The notes under the pieces: model-generated
Told to the model about the DNA's origin: nothing
The model's database searches: none
Seen by the model: the letters and a program-made list of their open reading frames with translations, nothing else
Assembly: GCA_947652665.1 (NCBI GenBank)
Contig: CANTDZ010000005.1
Coordinates: forward strand, 1 to 48,702
Length of the DNA stretch: 48,702 nucleotides
DNA from: an uncultured Clostridia bacterium
GTDB lineage: Bacteria; Bacillota; Clostridia; Oscillospirales; Acutalibacteraceae
Direction: 5' to 3'
Shown here: positions 34,116-42,668 of the stretch, in pieces
Layout: each line of letters starts with the position of its first letter
How positions within the stretch are numbered: the stretch's first letter is position 1
Translations under genes and position numbers: made by a program

Positions 34116-34143
34116 TGACATTTCCCTCGATTTGTAGTATGCT
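34115..34143 (+). promoter_or_regulatory. Promoter for small membrane protein
   Basis: TTGACA, 17-base spacer, TATGCT, abutting the (AT)10 tract. Confidence 0.6.
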
Positions 34144-34165
34144 TACGCAAAGGGGAATGATAAGA

Positions 34166-34336
34166 ATGATAATCATGGTTTTTTTGCTCTTCCTCATTAT
34201 CGCAATTGTAATCCTGATGACGATTGCCAACATAAAAGACGAAAAGATGTCGAAGTCGCAAAAGCTGGGGGAGGCGGCGCTGGGGCTGGTGATCGTGGCG
34301 CTGATGGCCATCATGCTGATTGCGCTCTTGACGTAA
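34166..34336 (+). CDS. Small two-helix membrane protein
   Basis: 56 residues from ATG 34166 (AAAGGGG ten bases upstream; the codon at 34115 lies in the -35 box and is excluded). Helix one about 2-21, a short charged loop NIKDEKMSKSQK, helix two about 36-55. No known family is recognised. Its stop codon lies within the pyrB promoter. Confidence 0.65.
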   Translation: MIIMVFLLFLIIAIVILMTIANIKDEKMSKSQKLGEAALGLVIVALMAIMLIALLT

Positions 34337-34356
34337 CCCATCCCATAAGCTATAAT
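34328..34356 (+). promoter_or_regulatory. Promoter for pyrB operon
   Basis: TTGACG, 17-base spacer, TATAAT; the -35 box overlaps the stop codon of the small membrane protein gene. Confidence 0.75.
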
Positions 34357-34390
34357 AGACGGCAGAAAACTGGAAAGGGATGTGGTACGG

Positions 34391-35323
34391 ATGCGGCATT
34401 TGATAGATCCCCTGGACTTTACGAGGCAGGAGACCGACCGCCTGCTGGGGCTGGCGGAAGAGATCATCGGGTCGCCCCGGGAGTACGCGCACCGGTGCGA
34501 CGGGAAGATTTTAGGCACGCTGTTTTTCGAGCCCAGCACGCGCACGCGCTTGAGCTTTGAGTCGGCCATGCTGCGCCTGGGCGGCCAGGTGCTGGGGTTC
34601 TCGGACGCGGGGAGCAGCTCGGCCAGCAAGGGCGAGAGCGTGGCGGATACCATCCGCATGGTTTCAGGCTACGCGGACATTGCCGCCATGCGGCACTTTA
34701 AAGAGGGCGCGCCCTTTGTGGCAAGCCAGTACAGCAAGATCCCCGTGATAAACGCCGGGGACGGCGGCCACCAGCACCCCACCCAGACGCTTACCGACCT
34801 GTTCACCATCCGCCGCCGCAGGGGCCGGGTGGACGGCGTGACCATCGGCCTGTGCGGCGACCTGAAATTCGGGCGCACGGTGCACTCGCTGATAAAATCG
34901 CTGGTGCGCTATGAAAACGTGCGGTTCATCTTCATCTCCCCCGAGGAGCTGCGGGTGCCCAGCTACATTGTAAAAGAGGTCGTAGGGCCCTCGGGCCACC
35001 AATGGGAGGAAGCCCGTGCCATGGAAGATGTCATGCCGGAGCTGGACATCCTCTACATGACCCGCGTCCAGCGGGAGCGCTTCTTCAACGAGGAAGATTA
35101 TGTGCGGCTGAAGGATTCCTACATCCTGACCGAAGAGAAGCTGCGTCTGGCCAAAAAAGAATTATCCATCATGCATCCCCTGCCCCGTGTCAACGAGATT
35201 GCACCGGAGGTAGACAACGACCCCCGGGCGGTCTATTTCGAGCAGGCGCGCGGCGGCGTCTATGTGCGCATGGCGCTGATCCTCATGCTTCTGGGGCTGG
35301 AAGGAGGGCTGGAAAATGCTTAA
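34391..35323 (+). CDS. pyrB: Aspartate carbamoyltransferase catalytic subunit
   Basis: 310 residues. Carbamoyl-phosphate loop [30 protein letters not shown] and HPLPRVNEI are all intact. First committed step of pyrimidine synthesis. ATG at 34391 chosen for spacing from AAAGGG; an in-frame GTG three codons earlier is too close to it. Overlaps pyrI by 8 bases. Confidence 0.96.
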   Translation: MRHLIDPLDFTRQETDRLLGLAEEIIGSPREYAHRCDGKILGTLFFEPSTRTRLSFESAMLRLGGQVLGFSDAGSSSASKGESVADTIRMVSGYADIAAMRHFKEGAPFVASQYSKIPVINAGDGGHQHPTQTLTDLFTIRRRRGRVDGVTIGLCGDLKFGRTVHSLIKSLVRYENVRFIFISPEELRVPSYIVKEVVGPSGHQWEEARAMEDVMPELDILYMTRVQRERFFNEEDYVRLKDSYILTEEKLRLAKKELSIMHPLPRVNEIAPEVDNDPRAVYFEQARGGVYVRMALILMLLGLEGGLENA

Positions 35324-35735
35324 CATCGACAGTATTGAAAACGGCATCGTCATCGACCACATCACCGCCGGGCGGGGCATGCGCGTATATGAGCTTTTGG
35401 AGCTGGGCAAGCTAGACACCTGTGTGGCGCTTATCAAGAACGCCAAAAGCGAGAAGTTCGGCAAAAAGGACATCATCAAGATTGAGGGCGTCACCGACAT
35501 TGACCTGGACGTCCTGGGATTCATTGATGACCACGCCACCGTGTGCATCATCCGGGAAGGGCGTCTCAGCGAAAAGAAACGCCCCCACCTGCCCAAAAAG
35601 CTGGTGAATATCGTCAGCTGCAAAAACCCCCGGTGCATTACCAGCGTGGAGCCTGTAGACCAGGTGTTCTATCTTTGCGATGAAAAAGCCCACCGCTACC
35701 GCTGCCGCTATTGCGAGCAGGAATATAAGAAGTGA
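35316..35735 (+). CDS. pyrI: Aspartate carbamoyltransferase regulatory chain
   Basis: 139 residues. Nucleotide-binding N-terminal domain ([21 protein letters not shown]) and a C-terminal zinc domain with CKNPRC and CRYC. Confers CTP/ATP control on PyrB. No other pyr gene is nearby and no PyrR attenuator is visible. Confidence 0.95.
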   Translation: MLNIDSIENGIVIDHITAGRGMRVYELLELGKLDTCVALIKNAKSEKFGKKDIIKIEGVTDIDLDVLGFIDDHATVCIIREGRLSEKKRPHLPKKLVNIVSCKNPRCITSVEPVDQVFYLCDEKAHRYRCRYCEQEYKK

Positions 35736-35743
35736 GGGGTACC

Positions 35744-35935
35744 ATGAAAAAGAATGGTGCAAGGCGAAAGCCCAGTACGGGCGCGAAGATATTTTTGGCA
35801 GTTGTCACGTGCCTGAATTTGATGCTTACCCTGGCCCTTGCCATCCTGCGGCGGGTGGAGGTTATCCACGCCATAGAGGGGGACGAGGACGTGAAGGTGC
35901 TGCTCACCAGCGCGGCGGCCAAGAAGGGGGAGTAG
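35744..35935 (+). CDS. Small single-helix membrane protein
   Basis: 63 residues. Basic N-terminus, one helix (about 15-37, IFLAVVTCLNLMLTLALAIL), charged tail. ATG with GAGGGG upstream. It lies 8 bases after pyrI and 2 bases before the MazG-like gene. No family recognised. Confidence 0.6.
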   Translation: MKKNGARRKPSTGAKIFLAVVTCLNLMLTLALAILRRVEVIHAIEGDEDVKVLLTSAAAKKGE

Positions 35936-35937
35936 CC

Positions 35938-36255
35938 ATGGACGGCAAAACAACCGTCAAATACTTGCAGAACTTTATTAAAGCAAAGGACTATAACCCT
36001 GAACTGCTGAAAGACTACTTCCTGAAGCTTTCGGAAGAAGTGGGCGAACTTTCCCGGGCTATGCGCAAGGGGCTGAAAGCGCCCAATTACGACGAGATAA
36101 AAGGCACGGTGGACGAGGAATTGTGGGACGTAATCTACTACGCCATCGCCATTGCCAATATATATGATATCGATTTGGAGCAGGTCATCAAGGCGAAGTC
36201 GCGGATGAACGAAAGCCGGTACCCGTCCCCGGTGGTATTTGAAGAAAACCGGTAG
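35938..36255 (+). CDS. MazG-like nucleotide pyrophosphohydrolase
   Basis: 105 residues. All-alpha NTP pyrophosphohydrolase fold: [13 protein letters not shown] and [21 protein letters not shown] supply the EExxE...ExxD metal site. Single-domain, like the RS21-C6/MazG short forms that clear abnormal nucleotides. ATG after AAGGGGG. Confidence 0.85.
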   Translation: MDGKTTVKYLQNFIKAKDYNPELLKDYFLKLSEEVGELSRAMRKGLKAPNYDEIKGTVDEELWDVIYYAIAIANIYDIDLEQVIKAKSRMNESRYPSPVVFEENR

Positions 36256-36263
36256 CCGACCCC

Positions 36264-36292
36264 TTGACTTTGGGCCCAACATATGGTATAGT
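36264..36292 (+). promoter_or_regulatory. Promoter for rplU operon
   Basis: TTGACT, 17-base spacer, TATAGT just after the mazG stop. Confidence 0.7.
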
Positions 36293-36297
36293 GATTA

Positions 36298-36368
36298 AGC
36301 CGCTTGTTGCAGGCTTTAAGTGGCCATGCCCGCCTGACAGCAGCGAGACTATAGTAAAGGCAGGAAAA
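36298..36368 (+). ncRNA. Ribosomal protein L21 leader
   Basis: The untranslated region between promoter and rplU has CCGCTTGTTGCAGGCTTTAA, GTGGCCATGCCCGCC and GCAGCGAGACTATAGTAAAGGC. These match, from memory, the L21-leader motif of Firmicutes, thought to bind L21 for feedback control. Confidence 0.6.
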
Positions 36369-36371
36369 AGA

Positions 36372-36680
36372 ATGTTTGCAGTTATTGAGACCGGCGGGAA
36401 GCAGTACAAAGTGCAGCAGGGCGACGAGCTTTACATTGAGAAGCTGGAAGCCGCTGACGGCGACACCGTGACCTTCCCCGTACAGGCCCTGTTCGGCGAG
36501 GGCGAAACCAAGGTAGGGGCTCCCGTACTGGAGGGCGCTTCTGTTACCGCGAAGGTTTTGAAGTCCGGCAAGGCCAAGAAGATTACCGTTTTCACCTACA
36601 AGCCCAAGAAGAATTCCAAGCGGAAGATGGGTCATCGCCAGCCCTACACCAAGGTGCAGATTGAGGCTATCAACGGCTAA
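36372..36680 (+). CDS. rplU: 50S ribosomal protein L21
   Basis: 102 residues: [14 protein letters not shown] start, central b-barrel, and C-terminal [17 protein letters not shown]. First gene of rplU-prp-rpmA. Prp starts on the next base after the stop. Confidence 0.98.
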   Translation: MFAVIETGGKQYKVQQGDELYIEKLEAADGDTVTFPVQALFGEGETKVGAPVLEGASVTAKVLKSGKAKKITVFTYKPKKNSKRKMGHRQPYTKVQIEAING

Positions 36681-37004
36681 ATGATCCGGGCTGATTTTTT
36701 GACAGACCCAGGGGGCTCGCTCCAGGGCTTCCATATCCAGGGCCATGCAGGCTGTGGGGAAGCCGGGTTCGACATTGTGTGCGCGGCGGTATCCAGTGCC
36801 GCGTACCTGACGGCGAACACCATCACGGACGTGCTGTCTATTACCCCGCTTTCCCTGCGGGTGGAGGACGGCGACATGATGTTCCGTCTGGAGGCCCGGG
36901 ATGGGGGAAAAGCGCAGGTCCCGCTTTTGGGGCTGAAGCTCCACCTGATCGGGCTGGAGGAGCAGTACCCCGATGCCATACGGGTAAGCTACATCGAAGT
37001 CTAA
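36681..37004 (+). CDS. prp: Ribosomal-processing cysteine protease Prp
   Basis: 107 residues. The catalytic pair H22 (GHAG) and C34 (DIVCAAVSS) is in the known Prp positions. The protease removes an N-terminal leader from L27 in Firmicutes. Location between rplU and rpmA and the presence of such a leader on this L27 support it. Confidence 0.95.
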   Translation: MIRADFLTDPGGSLQGFHIQGHAGCGEAGFDIVCAAVSSAAYLTANTITDVLSITPLSLRVEDGDMMFRLEARDGGKAQVPLLGLKLHLIGLEEQYPDAIRVSYIEV

Positions 37005-37027
37005 TTTTGGAAAGGAAGGCAAAGTTT

Positions 37028-37306
37028 ATGCTGAAAATAAACATCCAGCTTTTTGCTCATAAAAAGGGCATGGGCTCCACCAAGAACGGCCGCGATTCCG
37101 AATCCAAGCGCCTGGGCGTCAAGCGCGCCGACGGGCAGTTCGTGCTGGCGGGCAACATCCTCGTCAAGCAGCGCGGTACCAAGATCCATCCCGGCGAGAA
37201 CGTAGGCCGCGGCTCCGACGACACCTTGTTTGCTAAGGTAGACGGCCGCGTCCGTTTCGAGCGCATGGGCGCCGACCGCAAGAAGGTCAGCGTATACGCC
37301 GAGTAA
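37028..37306 (+). CDS. rpmA: 50S ribosomal protein L27 (with cleavable leader)
   Basis: 92 residues. The first nine residues, MLKINIQLF, form the Prp-cleaved leader, before [21 protein letters not shown]. Cleavage should follow F9 to expose the peptidyl-transferase-site N-terminus. Confidence 0.97.
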   Translation: MLKINIQLFAHKKGMGSTKNGRDSESKRLGVKRADGQFVLAGNILVKQRGTKIHPGENVGRGSDDTLFAKVDGRVRFERMGADRKKVSVYAE

Positions 37307-37325
37307 GCAAGCGGATAATAGGGAG

Positions 37326-37362
37326 AAAAAAGCTTCTTCGGTGCTGCTGAGGAAGCTTTTTT
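37326..37362 (+). terminator. Terminator of the rplU operon
   Basis: AAAAAAGCTTC pairs with GGAAGCTTTTTT around a 14-base loop, ending in a T-run. Confidence 0.8.
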
Positions 37363-37389
37363 AGTTGGCGTCAGCCGGAAAGGGGCACC

Positions 37390-38661
37390 ATGTTTATAGA
37401 CAGTGCGAAGATCAAAATAAAGGCCGGGGACGGCGGCGACGGGGCCGTAGCGTTCCACCGGGAGAAGTATGTGGCCGCTGGCGGCCCCGACGGCGGCGAC
37501 GGGGGCCGGGGCGGCAGCGTGGTGTTCCAGGTGGACGAGAACCTGTCCACCCTGGCGGACTTCCGTTACAAGAGGAAATATGTGGCCCAGCGGGGCGAAA
37601 ACGGCCGGGGCGGGCGCTGCGCCGGCAAAAGCGCCCCCGACCTGCTGGTGAAAGTCCCCCGGGGGACGCTGGTGAAGGATGCGGCCACCGGGCGGCTTAT
37701 TGCCGATATGTCCGGGCCCGAACCCCAGGTTATCGCCCAGGGAGGACGGGGCGGCTGGGGCAACACCCACTTTGCCACCCCCACCCGGCAGGCCCCGCGC
37801 TTTTCGAAGCCCGGCACGCCGGGGCAGGAGCTGGAGGTGCTTTTGGAGCTGAAGCTCCTGGCCGATGTGGGCCTGGTGGGCTTCCCCAACGTGGGCAAGT
37901 CGACGCTGGTGTCCGTAGTCAGCGAGGCCAAGCCCAACATCGCCAACTACCACTTTACGACTCTGACCCCCGTCCTGGGGGTGGTGCGCATGGGCGAAGG
38001 GCGCTCCTTTGTCATGGCGGACATCCCGGGGCTCATTGAGGGCGCGTGGCAGGGGCAGGGGCTGGGGCATCAGTTCCTGCGCCATGTGGAGCGCTGCCGC
38101 CTGCTGGTGCACGTTCTGGATGCCGCCGGCAGCGAGGGCCGCGACCCCAAGGAGGATTTCCGCATCATCAACGAGGAGCTGCAAAAGTTTGACCAGGAGC
38201 TTTCCCAGCGCCCCATGCTGGTGGCCGCTAACAAGTGCGACCTCACGGACGACGAAACCGTCGAGGAGCTGCGGCAGTATATCGAGGGCCTGGGATACGA
38301 ATTCTTCCCCATCATGGCCCCCATCCGCCACGGGGTCGACCCGCTGCTCAACGCCATCAACGAGCGGCTCTCCAAGCTGCCGCCCATCCGCCGTTTCGAG
38401 CCGGAGCCCGAGGAGCTTCTGCCCGAAGAAGAGGCCGGGCGCAGGCCTGTCACGATCACAAAGGAGGACGGTGTGTACTTCGCCGAGGCCCCCTGGCTGG
38501 AAAAGGCTCTCAGCGCCATTGACCTGACGGACAGCGAATCCCTGCAGTATATGCAGCGGATGCTGACCCAATCCGGGGTGATCGACGCCCTGCGGGAGGC
38601 CGGCGTGCAGGAGGGCGACACCGTCGACCTGTACGGCGTAGAATTTGATTTTGTAGAGTAG
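37390..38661 (+). CDS. obgE: GTPase Obg
   Basis: 423 residues. Glycine-rich Obg fold (about 1-158, GGDGGRGGSVVF), G domain with GFPNVGKST (about 164-172) and AANKCDL, and the C-terminal OCT domain (about 345-423). Ribosome-assembly GTPase. Follows the rpmA terminator, as is standard for rplU-rpmA-obgE in Firmicutes. No strong promoter is visible in the 27-base gap. Confidence 0.96.
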   Translation: MFIDSAKIKIKAGDGGDGAVAFHREKYVAAGGPDGGDGGRGGSVVFQVDENLSTLADFRYKRKYVAQRGENGRGGRCAGKSAPDLLVKVPRGTLVKDAATGRLIADMSGPEPQVIAQGGRGGWGNTHFATPTRQAPRFSKPGTPGQELEVLLELKLLADVGLVGFPNVGKSTLVSVVSEAKPNIANYHFTTLTPVLGVVRMGEGRSFVMADIPGLIEGAWQGQGLGHQFLRHVERCRLLVHVLDAAGSEGRDPKEDFRIINEELQKFDQELSQRPMLVAANKCDLTDDETVEELRQYIEGLGYEFFPIMAPIRHGVDPLLNAINERLSKLPPIRRFEPEPEELLPEEEAGRRPVTITKEDGVYFAEAPWLEKALSAIDLTDSESLQYMQRMLTQSGVIDALREAGVQEGDTVDLYGVEFDFVE

Positions 38662-38669
38662 GTGGTTTT

Positions 38670-39098
38670 ATGGAAAACAACGCCGCTGCCAAAAGCTACA
38701 GCCCCCTGACCCTGGCCTTTATGGGCGACGCGGTATACGAAATGCTGGTGCGCAACTATCTGGTCTCCCAGGGCAACTGCCCGGTGCGGTCGCTAAACCG
38801 CCGCAAGATCGAGCTGGTGCGCTGCCAAAGCCAGGCCAAGGCGCTGGTGTTCATGTGGCCGGTGCTGACGGAAACGGAAAAGGAGATCGCTATGCGGGGC
38901 CGCAACGCCCATGTGGGGCACGTGCCGCGCAACGCGTCGGTAGGCGACTACCACGCCGCCACCGCTCTGGAAGCCCTGTTCGGCTACCTGTTTTTAGAGG
39001 ACCAGGGCACGCGCCTGGGCCAGCTGTTCGCTCTTTGCATGGAATCCGACCGGCAGGAGGAAGACAAGTCCTTTGCCGTGTCGAATCTGCCCCAGTAA
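38670..39098 (+). CDS. mrnC: Mini-ribonuclease 3
   Basis: 142 residues. Half RNase III domain: LAFMGDAVYEMLVRNYLV with the catalytic Asp and the second acidic site in DYHAATALEALFGYLFL. No dsRNA-binding domain, as in MrnC, which matures 23S rRNA. Eight bases after obgE. Confidence 0.95.
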   Translation: MENNAAAKSYSPLTLAFMGDAVYEMLVRNYLVSQGNCPVRSLNRRKIELVRCQSQAKALVFMWPVLTETEKEIAMRGRNAHVGHVPRNASVGDYHAATALEALFGYLFLEDQGTRLGQLFALCMESDRQEEDKSFAVSNLPQ

Positions 39099-39111
39099 AG
39101 GAGGAAGTGCC

Positions 39112-40032
39112 ATGAAACAAAAAGCCTTGCGCAATTTTCTTTTAGATGCCGTCTTCATGACCCTGGGCGCCATGGTTTACGCCGTGTGCGTCAACGCCTT
39201 TACCGCGCCCAACAACATCGCGGCGGGGGGTGTGACGGGCATTGCTACCATGTTACAGTACGTGTTCGGCACGCCCATCGGCCTGATGGTGTTCCTCATC
39301 AACCTGCCCATCGTCATCTGGGGCATGGTGGAAATCGGCTACAAGCTGGTCATCAAGACCCTGGCGGCTGTTGTGCTGTCGTCTGTGATGATTGACCTGT
39401 TCGCGCGCTTTATCCCCGCCTACCGGGGCGACCCCATCCTGGTGGCCATCTTCGCCGGGGTCTGCGAGGGCGTGGGCCTGTCGCTGACGTTCATCCGGGG
39501 CGCTACCACCGGCGGCACCGATTTAGTCGCCCGGCTGCTGGGCCGCCGGATGCCCCAGTTCTCCATGGGCAAGCTCATGCTGGTGGTGGACGGATTGGTG
39601 GTGCTCTGTTCGGCATTCGTCTTCGGCAGCATCGAAAACGCCATGTACGCCTGCATCGTCATCTTTGTGTCTACCAGCCTCATCGACTCCATCCTCTACG
39701 GCACCGACGCCGGGACAGGCAAGATGTTCCTGGTCATGTCGCCCAAGGTGCAGGAGATAGGGGCGCGCATCATGGAGGAGATCGACCGGGGCGTCACCTA
39801 TCTCGATTCCCAGGGCGGCTACAGCAAAGAGCCCGGCCAGACCCTGTTGTGCGTGGTGCGGCGCTTTGAAGTGTTCCAGGTGCAGTCCGTCATCAAAGAG
39901 GTGGATAAACACGCCTTCGTAGTGGTGGGCGACGCAGGGGAGATCACCGGCGAGGGCTTCCGCTCTATGCACAGCGACGACAAGCCCCTGAAAGAGCTCC
40001 TGCAAAAAGCCAAAGACGAAAAGGCCCGATAA
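39112..40032 (+). CDS. YitT-family membrane protein
   Basis: 306 residues. Five membrane helices (about 8-195) with AGGVTGIATML, then a cytosolic DUF2179-like domain (about 215-285, VVRRFEVFQVQSVIKEVD). Function unknown. RBS AAAGGAGG. The stop lies inside the following terminator hairpin. Confidence 0.88.
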   Translation: MKQKALRNFLLDAVFMTLGAMVYAVCVNAFTAPNNIAAGGVTGIATMLQYVFGTPIGLMVFLINLPIVIWGMVEIGYKLVIKTLAAVVLSSVMIDLFARFIPAYRGDPILVAIFAGVCEGVGLSLTFIRGATTGGTDLVARLLGRRMPQFSMGKLMLVVDGLVVLCSAFVFGSIENAMYACIVIFVSTSLIDSILYGTDAGTGKMFLVMSPKVQEIGARIMEEIDRGVTYLDSQGGYSKEPGQTLLCVVRRFEVFQVQSVIKEVDKHAFVVVGDAGEITGEGFRSMHSDDKPLKELLQKAKDEKAR

Positions 40033-40050
40033 GCACGGGGCTTATCGGGC
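40024..40050. terminator. Bidirectional terminator of yitT and the Asn/Gln-rich gene
   Basis: GCCCGATAAGC-ACGG-GGCTTATCGGGC, an 11-bp stem; CTTTCC on the + side and CTTTTTCG on the - side. Confidence 0.75.
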
Positions 40051-40068
40051 CTTTCCGGCCGCGCCAGG

Positions 40069-40212
40069 TTAGTCGCAGTTGTGGTCGTACTTGTTCTGGC
40101 TGTTCTGGTTCTGCTGGTTTTTGCTGTTCTGACTGTTCTGATTCTGCTGGTTCTTGCTGTTCTGGTTCTGCTTATTCTGGCTCTTGTTCTGGCTCTGATT
40201 CTGGTTGTTCAT
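40069..40212 (-). CDS. Asn/Gln-rich small protein (47 aa)
   Basis: A frame of 47 codons, below common cut-offs. It starts ATG with GAAGGG eight bases upstream. 30 of 47 residues are Asn or Gln (16 N, 14 Q), with 6 Ser and 5 Lys and a C-terminus YDHNCD. An 11-residue unit, NSKNQQNQNSQ, is tandemly repeated at 18-28 and 29-39; the two DNA copies differ at three bases, all at synonymous third positions, which indicates selection on the protein. Terminated by the hairpin at 40024. It resembles low-complexity small spore or prion-like proteins; the function is unknown and the likeness to spore proteins is only compositional. Confidence 0.75.
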   Translation of the reverse strand: MNNQNQSQNKSQNKQNQNSKNQQNQNSQNSKNQQNQNSQNKYDHNCD

Positions 40213-40294
40213 GATTTTTACCCTTCTTTCTCAATGATGAAACGCTTTTTACGGCGTTTTTCCATTGATTATTGTGGGCAAGGAGAGGTTGCTT

Positions 40295-41620
40295 ATGCAT
40301 CTGCCCGAAAAATTTTGCGAAAACATGAAGGAACTGCTGGGGGCGGAATGGCAGGCGTTCCTTGCCTGCTTGGAAGAGCCGCCGCTGCGTGGCCTGCGTT
40401 TGAACCCATTAAAATGCGACGAAAAAACATTGCGCGAAAGCCTTCCTTTTGCCATCACGCCCAGCCCGTTCTCGCCGCTGTCTTTTTACGGGGAGGCGGG
40501 GGAGAGGGTCGGGGCCCTGCCAGCCCACCATGCGGGGATGTTCTACTCCCAGGAGCCCTCGGCATCCTCCGCCGTGACCGCCCTGGACCCCCAGCCCGGT
40601 GAGCGCATTTTGGACCTGTGCGCGGCCCCCGGGGGCAAGTCCACGCAGATTGCGGCGCTGCTGGAGGGCTGGGGCATGCTGTGGTCCAATGAGGTGGTGC
40701 GCGGCCGGGCCGACGCCCTGCTCTCCAACCTGGAGCGCATGGGCGTTCCCAACGCGGTGGTTTCCTGCGAGACGCCCCCGCGCCTGTGCGGAGCCCTGCA
40801 GGGGTGGTTCGACCGGGTGTTGGTAGACGCCCCCTGCTCTGGCGAGGGGATGTTCCGGCGGGACGAGGGGGCCATTGCCGCCTGGTCCCCGGAGCACGTA
40901 GAGGCCTGCGCCCAGCGCCAGCGGCTCATTTTGGATTCCGCGTCCCTGGCTGTGCGGGAGGGCGGGGTGCTGGTCTACTCCACCTGCACCTTCTCCCGGG
41001 CCGAGAACGAAGATACCTGCGCCGCGTTCCTCCAATCCCATCCCGAGTTTGTCCCCGAGGCCATCCCCGCCGCCTTTGGCCGCCCCGCCCTGGACGGCAG
41101 CCCGGCCCGGCGCATTTTCCCCATGGATGGCGGGGAAGGGCATTTTGTGGCGCGATTCCGGCGGGTAGGGGAGAACCGGCAAAAAAATACGCCCTTCTTG
41201 GGCGCAGATGCCGGCCCGGCCCGCCGACAGGCCGAGGCGCTTTATAAAGAGCTCTTTGGGGGTGAGCCGGGGCCCACGGGTATCTTTGGGGGCAAAGTCC
41301 TCTTGCTGCCGGAGGGTCTGCCTGACTTTACCGGCCTGCACGTGCTGCGAGCCGGGGTCGAGCTGGCGCAGGCCAAGGGCAAGCGCCTGGAGCCTGCTCA
41401 CGGCGTCTTTATGAGCCGTTCTAAAGCCGACTGCCTGCATACCCTGGATTTCCCTCCTGACAGTCCCCTGCTCCTGGCCTTCCTGCGCGGCGAGGAAATC
41501 GACAGCCCCACAGCGGGCTACACGGCGGTGTGCGTAAACGGCGTGGTCACGGGGTTTGGCAAGGCATCAAACGGACGGCTGAAAAACCGCTACCCTAAGG
41601 GGCTTCGGCTGCGGGGCTAG
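40295..41620 (+). CDS. RsmF-like 16S rRNA m5C methyltransferase (NOL1/NOP2/Sun)
   Basis: 441 residues. Methyltransferase core: LDLCAAPGGKSTQIA, VDAPCSGEGMFRR (one catalytic Cys) and YSTCTFSRAENE (second catalytic Cys), then a C-terminal RNA-binding extension (about 300-441) as in RsmF/YebU. ATG at 40295 after AAGGAG. The last 26 bases overlap the convergent lipoprotein gene. Confidence 0.92.
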   Translation: MHLPEKFCENMKELLGAEWQAFLACLEEPPLRGLRLNPLKCDEKTLRESLPFAITPSPFSPLSFYGEAGERVGALPAHHAGMFYSQEPSASSAVTALDPQPGERILDLCAAPGGKSTQIAALLEGWGMLWSNEVVRGRADALLSNLERMGVPNAVVSCETPPRLCGALQGWFDRVLVDAPCSGEGMFRRDEGAIAAWSPEHVEACAQRQRLILDSASLAVREGGVLVYSTCTFSRAENEDTCAAFLQSHPEFVPEAIPAAFGRPALDGSPARRIFPMDGGEGHFVARFRRVGENRQKNTPFLGADAGPARRQAEALYKELFGGEPGPTGIFGGKVLLLPEGLPDFTGLHVLRAGVELAQAKGKRLEPAHGVFMSRSKADCLHTLDFPPDSPLLLAFLRGEEIDSPTAGYTAVCVNGVVTGFGKASNGRLKNRYPKGLRLRG

Positions 41621-42566
41621 GCAGGTAGCGGCTGATGATGTACTCCACATCCCAGCCGTAGAGATCGTCCCATTCCTGCCAGGTGAATTCCCGTTCCCAG
41701 CTGATAAGGCAGTCCTCATACCCGGCGTTGACCTCGGCCAGGCGCAGGCCCTCTTCGTCCATCTCCCGCACGATGACGGAGTGCTCGTATTCCCGCAGGC
41801 GCAGATGGTCGCCGGGGTGCAGGGGGGCGTCTTCGGGCAGGCGGTAGAGGGGGGCGTCCTCGCCAAAGAGCTGGTCGCTGAGTAAGCAGGCAAAGCCCAG
41901 GCACTGGCACAGGTGGTCGAACTGGTCAAAGACGGCCAGCATACTGCCGTTATATTGGTTGCAGAAAAGCTGGTCGTAGCGGCTGTGCTGGCAGGGGGTT
42001 TCGGTGACAGAGAACGGCGATTCCACGCCATCGGGCAGTTCCTTCTCCATGTGGTTCCAGTAAGCGCCCTCCGGGAACTTCTCCTCCAGCCGCAAAAAGC
42101 GCTCCTCGACCTGTACGGCGGTTAGGCTCCTTTCCTCCGGAACGCCGCCGGGAGCGGGGCAGATGTCCTCCCCGTAAAGCCAGCCCTCCTTGTACGCGAA
42201 CCAGAGGGGCCCGTCTCCGGCGTCCACCTGCAGGAAAGAGGCTCCGGCCACCGCGCGCCCGGGAATCTCCTCCCCGTAGGGCGCGTCGTAAAGGGGTGTG
42301 CGCTGGGGAACGTACACCAGCAAAAAGCCCTCGTCTTGGGGCTCCTGGACGCTTGTGTGGCGCATCATCTCAAAAACGCCCCACTCGGCTCCCGGCAGCC
42401 CCTCGTCTTCCACCCCCGGGCCCAGCAGCAGGCCGGTGTCGTTTTCGGTCTGGGGAACGGCCCCCGGCCAGGTTAAAAAGCCCAGGGGTTCCGGGAACCC
42501 CCCGCACCCTCCCAGCATCAGGCACAGGGCCAGCGCCAGCAAAAAAGCCGTCCTTTTTTGTCTCAT
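41595..42566 (-). CDS. Lipoprotein with SH3-like and cysteine-peptidase-like domains
   Basis: 323 residues from ATG at 42566. N-terminal signal peptide ends in the lipobox LMLGGC, so the protein is likely lipid-anchored. A small SH3-like region is at about 70-150. A C-terminal domain (about 205-320) has QCLGFACLL (Cys near 221), EHSVIV (His near 262) and EVNAGYEDC (Asn near 280), the order of papain/CHAP-like peptidases or amidases. The catalytic reading is inference from motif pattern. Role in wall turnover is plausible. Confidence 0.7.
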   Translation of the reverse strand: MRQKRTAFLLALALCLMLGGCGGFPEPLGFLTWPGAVPQTENDTGLLLGPGVEDEGLPGAEWGVFEMMRHTSVQEPQDEGFLLVYVPQRTPLYDAPYGEEIPGRAVAGASFLQVDAGDGPLWFAYKEGWLYGEDICPAPGGVPEERSLTAVQVEERFLRLEEKFPEGAYWNHMEKELPDGVESPFSVTETPCQHSRYDQLFCNQYNGSMLAVFDQFDHLCQCLGFACLLSDQLFGEDAPLYRLPEDAPLHPGDHLRLREYEHSVIVREMDEEGLRLAEVNAGYEDCLISWEREFTWQEWDDLYGWDVEYIISRYLPSPAAEAP

Positions 42567-42600
42567 ATGCCGGGCCACCTCCCCTTTCAATATACTATAT

Positions 42601-42630
42601 ATTGTACAGGAGATATCCCCAAAAGGTCAA
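42601..42630 (-). promoter_or_regulatory. Promoter for lipoprotein gene
   Basis: On the - strand TTGACC, 18-base spacer, TACAAT, about 35 bases before the ATG. Confidence 0.55.
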
Positions 42631-42668
42631 TAAAAACTTTGTCGAAAAATGAAGAAAGAGGCGACCCC

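Noticed and set aside
34081..34116. A/T-rich tract as a replication origin
   Set aside because: No DnaA-box cluster and no dnaA/dnaN nearby; it abuts a promoter.
40081..40205. Tandem short repeats suggesting a CRISPR or satellite
   Set aside because: The periodicity is explained by repeated codons of the Asn/Gln-rich gene; no equal spacers.
40081..40602. Hydrophobic Val/Leu-rich frame on the + strand
   Set aside because: Opposite strand of the Asn/Gln-rich gene: reverse complements of AAC and CAG codons give GTT and CTG (Val/Leu). The apparent membrane helix is an artefact.
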